A stretch of DNA of 64,000 nt from Pseudomonas plecoglossicida NBRC 103162 = DSM 15088 (GTDB lineage: Bacteria > Pseudomonadota > Gammaproteobacteria > Pseudomonadales > Pseudomonadaceae), in NCBI RefSeq assembly GCF_000730665.1, contig NZ_BBIV01000022.1:1-64000 (forward strand). Reading direction: 5' to 3'. Every line of letters begins with the position of its first letter. Position 1 is the stretch's first letter. This document shows positions 57,841-64,000 of the stretch, piece after piece. The position numbers and the translations under genes are program-made. The notes beneath the pieces were generated by a model, which saw only the letters and a program-made list of their open reading frames with translations, ran no database searches and was not told the origin of the DNA.

Positions 57841-58822
57841 CGGTGTATTCCTTGACAGAGAGTGAGGCCGCCCACGGCTGAGGTTTGCCGGTGGCGGATA
57901 AAGGCAGGCGGTCGACGCGGCGTATCGCGACCGGGCGCGGATGACCGGGCGGCCATTGCGCGAAGGCGTCCAGCACCGCCGTTTCGCTGAGCGAGGCGCT
58001 GCTGAACAGCACCTCGAAGGCTTCGCCGCGCAAGCCATCGCGCACGGCCACGCATGTCAGCGTCGGGCAATCGAGGAGCCGGCCGAGTTCGCAGGCCAGG
58101 CGCGCCAGGTCCAGGCGCAGGCCGTTGACCTTGATCAGGCTGCTGGCCCTGCCCAGCCACTGGAAGCGGCGCGCGTCCAGGGCCAGCACCTGGTCATCGC
58201 AGCGGTGCGTGGCCTGCGCGGCCACTTGGCCGTGCTCCCGTGCAATACGTGGACTGGCGATTTCGAGTGCGCAGGCTTGCCCTGGCTCACTGAGCAAGCG
58301 CACATCGTCCAGCAGCGTCCAGGGCTGTTCGGCGCTGCTGCGGGCGTCCAGCTCGCGAAAGGCGATGGCGCCGGCTTCCGTGGAGCCGAGCAGCTCGAGG
58401 AAGCGAACGTTCGGCCCCGCATGACGCTGCACCGTGGCCAATGCCCCGGGTGGCAAAAGTGAAGCGCTGTGCACCACCAGCACCGCACGCTGAGGGACCA
58501 GGCGGGACAGCAACGCCGGCAACAGTCGCCAGGTGCTGGCGATGGCAAGGATCACGCAAGGCCCTTCGCCGTCCAGCGCCGGCAGCCGCTGCTGCTCCAG
58601 CGAGCAGCTTTGCAGATGCGCACCCAGCACCCGCGCACCGACTTCGCCCAGGATCATGCCGTAGCTGTGGCTGACTGGCGCGAACGCGAAGATCTCCCGC
58701 GCATCCGGGGCCCAGCGGCCCAGAATCAGCGCTGCTTCGCGCTCCATCTGCGCAAGGCTGCGCAGCCATTGGCGCGGCGCCCCCGTCGAGCCGGAGGTGG
58801 TGAACAGATGCTCGCCGTTCAC
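57827..58822 (-). CDS. short AMP-forming adenylating enzyme
   Basis: A 331-residue acyl-adenylate-forming protein that starts almost at the ATP loop (FTTSGSTGAPRQW at residues 7-19), so the first 120-150 residues normally before it are absent. The other motifs are there: LGSTEAGAIAF, GRASSLIKVNGLRL and the C-terminal lysine (LPLSATGKPQ). The GTG start overlaps the acyl carrier protein stop (GTGA), so it probably loads that carrier. It may be a natural minimal form. Confidence 0.82.
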   Translation of the reverse strand: MNGEHLFTTSGSTGAPRQWLRSLAQMEREAALILGRWAPDAREIFAFAPVSHSYGMILGEVGARVLGAHLQSCSLEQQRLPALDGEGPCVILAIASTWRLLPALLSRLVPQRAVLVVHSASLLPPGALATVQRHAGPNVRFLELLGSTEAGAIAFRELDARSSAEQPWTLLDDVRLLSEPGQACALEIASPRIAREHGQVAAQATHRCDDQVLALDARRFQWLGRASSLIKVNGLRLDLARLACELGRLLDCPTLTCVAVRDGLRGEAFEVLFSSASLSETAVLDAFAQWPPGHPRPVAIRRVDRLPLSATGKPQPWAASLSVKEYTDDPR

Positions 58823-59103
58823 GGAGCACCTCGCAGGGTCAGTTGGTCTTCCTGTTTCTGCTCGACGAACCGCGCCATCTTTTCCAGGGTTTCGAACCAG
58901 AAGCGCACGTCATCGCTGAGGTAGTCCACCTCGATGTCGAAGGCCCCCTCGATGGCGGTGATCACTTCGACGGCCATGAGGCTGTCGAAGCGTTCGCCGA
59001 GAAAGTCACGGAAGCTGTCGGCCGGCCCGATGGCGTCGATCTGTTCGCCGAGCAGTTGGCCGAGGGCCTGGCGGATACGCTGTGCAATGCTGAGGTCGTT
59101 CAC
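58819..59103 (-). CDS. acyl carrier protein
   Basis: A 94-residue carrier protein. The phosphopantetheine serine sits in RFDSLMAVEV in the normal place near residue 41, and the DYLSDDVRF turn and acidic helix are as expected. It carries a covalent intermediate between the enzymes of the cluster. It starts with GTG inside the tautomerase-like stop (GTGA). Confidence 0.9.
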   Translation of the reverse strand: MNDLSIAQRIRQALGQLLGEQIDAIGPADSFRDFLGERFDSLMAVEVITAIEGAFDIEVDYLSDDVRFWFETLEKMARFVEQKQEDQLTLRGAP

Positions 59104-59504
59104 GAGCCGGTGTTTCCTTGTTGGGCAGCGTTGGTCAATTGCGCCCCGGCGCTGAAGTACACGTGCGCGGGCAGAATCGGATCGAAATGCAGGTAGATGA
59201 AGGCATTCGGGTAATACGTGCGCAGGCAGCCGTGCAAGCCTTCGGCAAGCGCCTGGTGAGCCAGCCGGTCACGCGTCGCCGACAGGGTGATGCGCACATG
59301 GAACTGCGCCGGTGCACCCTGGCGGTCGACGATGGGCATCGGCATGCCGGCGCTGAAGACGCAGCCTTCGGGCAAAGGGTTGAAGAACACCATGCAGTGG
59401 GCGGTATCAGCGCCCAGCTGCTTGAGCTGGCGGGTAAAGGCCAGGGCCAGGTGCTTGCGCGCCAGCGGTTGCAGGGGCGCGCAGGAAACACTGAGGGTCG
59501 GCAT
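59100..59504 (-). CDS. tautomerase-superfamily-like small protein
   Basis: A 134-residue protein beginning Met-Pro (MPTLSVSCAP), leaving an N-terminal proline as used by 4-oxalocrotonate tautomerase/MIF-like enzymes. The beta-alpha-beta pattern (HLALAFTRQLKQLGADTAHC; then FHVRITLSATRDRLAHQAL) fits two such units. The assignment is tentative. It could isomerise a carrier-bound keto/enol intermediate. Ribosome site AAGGAGC upstream; the toroid gene ends nine bases before it. Confidence 0.6.
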   Translation of the reverse strand: MPTLSVSCAPLQPLARKHLALAFTRQLKQLGADTAHCMVFFNPLPEGCVFSAGMPMPIVDRQGAPAQFHVRITLSATRDRLAHQALAEGLHGCLRTYYPNAFIYLHFDPILPAHVYFSAGAQLTNAAQQGNTGS

Positions 59505-59513
59505 GGCGGCTCC

Positions 59514-61229
59514 TTACGAAAGCTGCAGGCTGGGCAGATGTTGACGCTGGCCTGCGGCGTAGGCTTCGAGCAGGCGGCCCAGGCAGCTGGACAGGGGGTC
59601 GACGCCTTGCAGGAACAGCGGTGACCAGGCGTGGCCAGCGGCGCTGCGTACCTTGTCGAGGAAGAACTGCAGGTGCGGCAGATCGACCGGCAGGCCGAGG
59701 TCGGCGGCCAGGGCAATGGCCTGATAAGTGCTGAGCAGGTCGGGAATCCGCTGCCCCTGGTTGGCGAAACCGCCTTGGCGGACCTTGTGCGCCGCGAGCA
59801 ATTGGCTAGCGCGCTGCGTCACATCGTGGCCGATGCAGGCAAGGCAACCCAACGCCTGCACGCCCGCGCGCAGCGTCGTTTCGCCACGCGGGAACGAGGC
59901 ATGGCCTTCGCCCTGCTGGCAGCTTGCGATGTAATGCTCGATGGCAACCAGGTTCACGGCACAATCGCCGCCAAGTTGCCGCACGATCGACACTGCCGAC
60001 GCGGTGGACACCATGTCAGAACCGCGCCCTTCCCAGAAGCCGAAGCCTCCATCCGGGTTCTGCAGCGTCGCCAGCCACTGGCCGATCGCCTTGCGAGGCC
60101 CAGGCTGGCCGGCGAATGTACCTGCTGCCAGGGCCCAGTTGGTGCAACGGACCTCGGCGCCGCGACCCGGCATGTACATCACGCCCGGTTCGTTGGGCAT
60201 CTGGCAGCCTTCGATCCAGCGCAGCGCCGCCTCGTCCTGCGCTGGCGTCAATCCGCCTCCGAGCACGGCCGCCGCCGTGGTCAGTACATCCGCAGCCGTG
60301 TCGGCCTGGCGATAGGTGAAGCCCCCTTGGGGCATGGCCAAGGTGGCAATGAACGCCGCCACCTCGTCGGCCAGGTGCGCAACTGGCTCACCCAGGGCCT
60401 TGAGCGAGCCCACTGCGCAGAATGCGGCCCAGACGTCTTCCCCGTCGTAGCCGGACCAACGCACGAAGGCACCGCTCGCTCCACGCAAGCCATCGATCCA
60501 GGCGCTGCACTGCTGGCGGCCCAACGGCTGCGCCTGCAAGGCCTCCAGGCTGGCGGTGGCGCGATAGGTCGCCCAGAGGCACGGCATGTCAGCGGCCTCA
60601 CTGAAGCGGAAGCCGCCACAGTCCATCTGCTGCGCCTGCAGCCAGCCGATCAGGCCAGGCAGGTTCCAGCGTGGCGCGGGCAGCCCCTGGCGTTCGAGGG
60701 CCCGCGCCGCCATCACACCGTAGAAGCAGGCACGGGTATCGGCCAGGTTGCGCCGGGCGAAATCGGCGGACCAGCTCAGGCCGCCACTGGCGCATTGCAG
60801 GCCTTCCAGCCAGGCATACAAAGGTGCGCTGTCCTTCACCTGGCCCTGGCACACCTCGATCAGGGTGCGCAGCGCATAGTGGCTGGCCCACACATCGGCC
60901 GTCTGGCCAGGGCACATGGCGTAGGCATCGCCATCGAACAGCGTATGGAGCCAGGCTGCCGTCTCGTCGGCCCGTTCGAACGCAACCCCCAGGTCCTTGA
61001 GCGTTTCGGTGCAGTAGAAGGTTGCCCAGGCATCGGACGGCATGCCCTTGCTCCAGGCAAAACCGCCATCACGGTTGCGCCGGGACAGGATGTAGCCGCG
61101 CAGCGCCGGGGCGTCGACCTGCCCCAGTCGCCCGACCCAGGCAAGGCTGCGTATTGCTGCGTAGGTGCACCACAGATCCGGCTGGCCATTGCCCAGGCCC
61201 TGCCCTGCGGGGAAGCGCGGCGCGGTCAC
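59514..61229 (-). CDS. prenyltransferase/cyclase-repeat (alpha-alpha toroid) protein
   Basis: A 571-residue protein built of about ten helical-hairpin repeats, with QW/QGGF motifs (RDGGFAWSKG, CGGFRFSEA, PQGGFTYRQ, NPDGGFGFWEG, RQGGFANQG). This is the fold of squalene/oxidosqualene cyclases and of protein prenyltransferase beta subunits. I see no DxDD acid motif of hopene-type cyclases, so it may be a prenyl-type or a new enzyme on the same scaffold. The GTG start overlaps the previous stop (GTGA). Confidence 0.8.
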   Translation of the reverse strand: MTAPRFPAGQGLGNGQPDLWCTYAAIRSLAWVGRLGQVDAPALRGYILSRRNRDGGFAWSKGMPSDAWATFYCTETLKDLGVAFERADETAAWLHTLFDGDAYAMCPGQTADVWASHYALRTLIEVCQGQVKDSAPLYAWLEGLQCASGGLSWSADFARRNLADTRACFYGVMAARALERQGLPAPRWNLPGLIGWLQAQQMDCGGFRFSEAADMPCLWATYRATASLEALQAQPLGRQQCSAWIDGLRGASGAFVRWSGYDGEDVWAAFCAVGSLKALGEPVAHLADEVAAFIATLAMPQGGFTYRQADTAADVLTTAAAVLGGGLTPAQDEAALRWIEGCQMPNEPGVMYMPGRGAEVRCTNWALAAGTFAGQPGPRKAIGQWLATLQNPDGGFGFWEGRGSDMVSTASAVSIVRQLGGDCAVNLVAIEHYIASCQQGEGHASFPRGETTLRAGVQALGCLACIGHDVTQRASQLLAAHKVRQGGFANQGQRIPDLLSTYQAIALAADLGLPVDLPHLQFFLDKVRSAAGHAWSPLFLQGVDPLSSCLGRLLEAYAAGQRQHLPSLQLS

Positions 61230-62542
61230 GGCTGGCCACCGACAAAACGCAGGTTGGTCTTTTTCCAGCTCTTTTGCGAGGCCCCGCTCTTGTTCAGTGC
61301 CGAGAGGTTGTTGACGAACATTACACGGCTCCAGCGCAGGCCAATGTGCTGTTCGGCGCGCTCGATCAGTTGCGCTTGCAGGTACACTTCCTGGCTGCTG
61401 TCCCAGGTCACGTCACGTTCGAGAATCAACGCGGCGCTGTCGCTTTGCCGGTCTACCTCGATGATGTAGCCGGTGGCATCGCAGGTGCCATAGACCACCT
61501 CCTCGACCGCACGGATCTCAAGGCCCACGCCGCCCACCACGATGCTATCGCTGTCGCGGCCATTGATCAGCAGCGTCGGGCTGAGCCTGCCGGGCTCCCA
61601 GGGCCCGGTGATGGTCACGCTGTCACCGGTGTCCAGGCGCAGCAGCGGGCGCGCATAGAGATTCAGCGGTGTGACCACCAGGCGCCCGGTCAGGCCTTGT
61701 GCCGGGGTGACCAGCCGGCCATCGGGCAACTGCAGTTCGAAATGGTTGGTCGCGGTGGCCAGGCGCAGCTGCTGGTCGTCACCCACCGCTGCCAGGGTGC
61801 CGGTTTCGGTGCTGCCGTAGCTGGCGTCGAACACCTCGCACTGCCACCAGCGGGCCAGGCGCTCACGAAATGGCTGGGTATTGACCTCGCCGAGCAGCAT
61901 GATCGAGCGCACCGACTGGGCGAAGGTCTGCAACAGCTCGCGTTGTTTCAGGTAGCGGGTCAGCTGCACCAACACACCGGGGGCGATGAACATCACGCTG
62001 GGCCGGTAGGTCGCGAAAGTGCTGCACACCCGCTCCCAGTCGGTGATACCGGTGGTGAACGGGTACAGCCGCACGTGCGACACATCGAGGTATTCGCAGA
62101 CATTGGCGATCAGGTCCCCCACCGGGACCACGTCGGACGGCATCAGGCTGGCCACCCGTGCGCCCGGCTGCAGCACCGAGCGCCAGTGGCTGGCGACGCT
62201 GACCGCGTTCCAGATGATGTCTGCCTTGAGCCGCGGCGTGGGCGTCGGCTCGCCGGTGGTGCCGGTGGTGGCGTAGTACTTGGCCGCCTCGCCCAGTTGC
62301 ACCGTGCAGAAGCTCAGTGGCTGTGCCTTGAGCAGCGCCTTGGGGGTTGGCGGCAATTGCCGGAACGCGGTGAAACTGTAATCGCCGATAGCGGCGTAAT
62401 GGGCGCTCTGCCGTGCTCGCGCCCAGACGGCCTGCAACTTGCGTTGGTAAAACCCGGCGTCCGGAACATGGCCCGCGTGCAATTGAAGTTCGCGTTGCGC
62501 GGCCTCCAGTACGCCGTAATCCTGGTCGGAGTGAACTAGCAT
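61226..62542 (-). CDS. PaaK-like acyl/aryl-CoA or -ACP ligase
   Basis: A 438-residue acyl-adenylate-forming enzyme of the phenylacetate-CoA ligase (PaaK) branch. The ATP loop is AKYYATTGTTGEPTPTPRLK, followed by YGSTETGTLAA, LRLDTGDSVTI and the hinge NGRDSDSIVVGG; the C-terminal lysine is probably in NKSGASQKSWKK. It differs from paaK in this window. First gene of the operon; start at 62542 gives MLVHSDQDYGVL, with AGAGGGCGAG upstream. It probably activates the starting acid. Confidence 0.85.
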   Translation of the reverse strand: MLVHSDQDYGVLEAAQRELQLHAGHVPDAGFYQRKLQAVWARARQSAHYAAIGDYSFTAFRQLPPTPKALLKAQPLSFCTVQLGEAAKYYATTGTTGEPTPTPRLKADIIWNAVSVASHWRSVLQPGARVASLMPSDVVPVGDLIANVCEYLDVSHVRLYPFTTGITDWERVCSTFATYRPSVMFIAPGVLVQLTRYLKQRELLQTFAQSVRSIMLLGEVNTQPFRERLARWWQCEVFDASYGSTETGTLAAVGDDQQLRLATATNHFELQLPDGRLVTPAQGLTGRLVVTPLNLYARPLLRLDTGDSVTITGPWEPGRLSPTLLINGRDSDSIVVGGVGLEIRAVEEVVYGTCDATGYIIEVDRQSDSAALILERDVTWDSSQEVYLQAQLIERAEQHIGLRWSRVMFVNNLSALNKSGASQKSWKKTNLRFVGGQP

Positions 62543-62733
62543 CGACTCGCCCTCTGCGAAAAAGAGGCGCTGAGAATTGGCGAGCCGAGGGGCCAAGTAA
62601 AATACTAATTAGCGAGGGGCGGTGATAGTTCGAACGTATCAATCGGCTGTTTCGACAGGGTGGCCGGCAGAATTTCCAGACCGATTCCGTCAGTATTCAT
62701 TGCGCAACGCCGCTGTTTCCCGGCGAATATCAG

Positions 62734-62750
62734 ACAAAGATATTCTTTGT
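62734..62750. promoter_or_regulatory. 17-base palindrome upstream of the biosynthetic operon
   Basis: ACAAAGA-TAT-TCTTTGT is a perfect inverted repeat in the 242-base gap between the operon start (62542) and the glycerate kinase gene end (62785). It is AT-rich and lies about 190 bases before the operon; an operator is the simplest guess. Confidence 0.45.
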
Positions 62751-62784
62751 ATTTTTCAAGCCCTGTGCGTGGCGTGCACCATTA

Positions 62785-63921
62785 TCACCGGCTGGCAATG
62801 CGCCAGAGACGGGCGATGTCGCTGGCCCGCGCTTGCAGCAGGCTCGGCGCATCGGCGCATGCCTGCTCCAGGCTCATCGGGCCGCTGGCCAGGGCGAAGG
62901 CGGCGTCGATACCGTGGGCGTAAAGCTGCTGGTAGCCCTCACCCAACGTCCCTGCCAGCACCACCACCGGCACGCCATGGCGCTTGGCAACCCGTGCTAC
63001 GCCCATGGGCGTCTTGCCGCGCAAGGTCTGGGCATCGAAGCGGCCTTCGCCGGTAATCACCAGGTCCGCGCCTTGCACCAGGGCATCGAGCCCGGCCAGT
63101 TCGGCGACCACCTCGACACCCGGGCGGAATCGCGCCCCCATGAAGGCCTTGGCCGCAAAGCCCATGCCACCTGCGGCGCCGCAACCGGGAAATGCGCGCA
63201 CATCCTCACCCAGCAATTGCGCGCAGTGGTCGGCAAAATGGCCCAGCGCTTGGTCCAGCGCCTGCACCTGCTCGGGGTTTGCGCCCTTTTGCGGGCCAAA
63301 GATCGCCGAGGCGCCGTTGGGCCCACACAGGGGGTTGTCGACATCGGCCGCCACTTCCACCTGCACCTCGGCCAAGCGAGGGTCCAGGTCGCTGGCATCG
63401 ATACGCGCCAGGTTGGCCAGGGCCAGACCGCCTTCTTCCAGGGGTTGCCCGTCGGCATCCAGCAAGCGCAGGCCCAAGGCTCGCAGCATGCCGCTGCCAC
63501 CATCGTTGGTAGCACTGCCGCCTATCGCCAGCACGATGCGCCGGGCCCCGGCAGCCAGCGCAGCCGCCATCAGCTCACCGGTGCCCCAGGTGCTGCTGCG
63601 GCAGGCATCGCGCTGCCCGCTGGGCACCAGCTGGATGCCGCTGGCCTGGGCCATCTCGATGATCGCCGTGCGGCTGTCCGCCAGCCAGCCCCAGCCAGCT
63701 TCTACGCTCTGCCCCAACGGCCCGCGCACGGTCTGACGGCGCAGTTCGCCGTGGCTGGCCGCAAGAATCGCTTCCATGGTGCCTTCACCGCCATCGGCCA
63801 TGGGGCATTCGACCAGTTCGGCACCCGGCAACGCTTCGGCCAGCCCCGTGGCAATGGCGCGGGCGACACCGGCAGCGTCGAGGCTGTCCTTGAACGAGTC
63901 GGGGGCGATGACGATTTTCAT
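62785..63921 (-). CDS. garK: glycerate kinase
   Basis: A 378-residue glycerate 2-kinase (GarK/GlxK family) that phosphorylates glycerate into central metabolism. The N-terminal KIVIAPDSFKDSLDAAGVA, the MADGGEGTMEA and GGSATNDGGSGML segments, and GPQKGANPEQVQALD, are family hallmarks. It faces the same way as the biosynthetic operon, 242 bases apart, and is probably unrelated to it. Its neighbours (hydroxypyruvate/glyoxylate genes) would be beyond the window end. Confidence 0.93.
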   Translation of the reverse strand: MKIVIAPDSFKDSLDAAGVARAIATGLAEALPGAELVECPMADGGEGTMEAILAASHGELRRQTVRGPLGQSVEAGWGWLADSRTAIIEMAQASGIQLVPSGQRDACRSSTWGTGELMAAALAAGARRIVLAIGGSATNDGGSGMLRALGLRLLDADGQPLEEGGLALANLARIDASDLDPRLAEVQVEVAADVDNPLCGPNGASAIFGPQKGANPEQVQALDQALGHFADHCAQLLGEDVRAFPGCGAAGGMGFAAKAFMGARFRPGVEVVAELAGLDALVQGADLVITGEGRFDAQTLRGKTPMGVARVAKRHGVPVVVLAGTLGEGYQQLYAHGIDAAFALASGPMSLEQACADAPSLLQARASDIARLWRIASR

Positions 63922-64000
63922 GGAGCTTCTCCTGAGCAGATAGCGGCATGCTGACAGCTAGCTGATGCGACGGCCTCGGTCGGATGCACAAAATGCCCCT

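Noticed and set aside
59631..61469. 612-codon plus-strand open frame
   Set aside because: Antisense to the toroid gene; the repeats QGGF on the minus strand show the real coding strand.

Overview
The window is chromosomal DNA of a Pseudomonas putida-group bacterium. The evidence is high GC, the 35-base P. putida-type REP palindromes (core GCCGGCAAGCCGGCTCC), the Pseudomonas paa gene order, OprD-type porin, LigD/Ku pair and KGG-repeat stress proteins. No rRNA, tRNA or CRISPR array was seen.

Layout. 1-430: no gene, but four spaced copies of a GGACACTT-type repeat that look like one end of a Tn7/Tni-type transposon. 570-2924: small methyltransferase, lipoprotein and hldD. 2921-20468: the complete phenylacetate catabolon: paaYX (repressor side), paaFGHIJK, paaABCDE, a DUF485 + acetate-type symporter pair (paaL), an OprD-like porin and paaZ. 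Phenylacetate enters by porin and symporter, PaaK makes the CoA thioester, PaaABCDE epoxidises the ring, PaaG isomerises to oxepin-CoA, PaaZ opens it, and PaaFHJ carry out beta-oxidation. Matched GATACA/TGTATC half-sites about three helical turns apart lie before paaF and paaA and are candidate PaaX operators. 20659-27050: small stress and envelope genes, and a cardiolipin operon (ybhP-clsB-ybhN).

27206-33538: ligD is translationally fused to a four-gene cassette (acyl-CoA dehydrogenase-like, PIG-L deacetylase, methyltransferase, GT2 glycosyltransferase) that meets ku head-on. 33627-44282: mixed accessory genes, including a RES-type toxin-antitoxin pair, Dyp peroxidase, CrtZ-like hydroxylase, MgtC with a long leader, a KfrA-like protein, and two TenA paralogues behind a TPP riboswitch. 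44647-49258: a multicopper oxidase resembling the Mn-oxidising McoA, behind a textbook sigma-54 promoter and followed by a Sco-cytochrome c fusion. 49340-54620: a GGDEF gene fused in frame to a tyrosine recombinase, an SDR-SMP30 fusion and its divergent LysR regulator.

54609-62542: a seven-gene, tightly coupled minus-strand operon (PaaK-like ligase, alpha-toroid prenyltransferase/cyclase-repeat protein, tautomerase-like protein, acyl carrier protein, unusually short adenylating enzyme, amidase, asparagine synthetase). I do not recognise it as a described pathway and regard it as the best candidate for a new biosynthetic system. 62785-63921: glycerate kinase.

A recurring theme is deletion scars: an aldo/keto reductase and an MFS transporter each lacking their middle, a fused remnant of two unrelated genes at 42541-42899, and the GGDEF-recombinase chimera.
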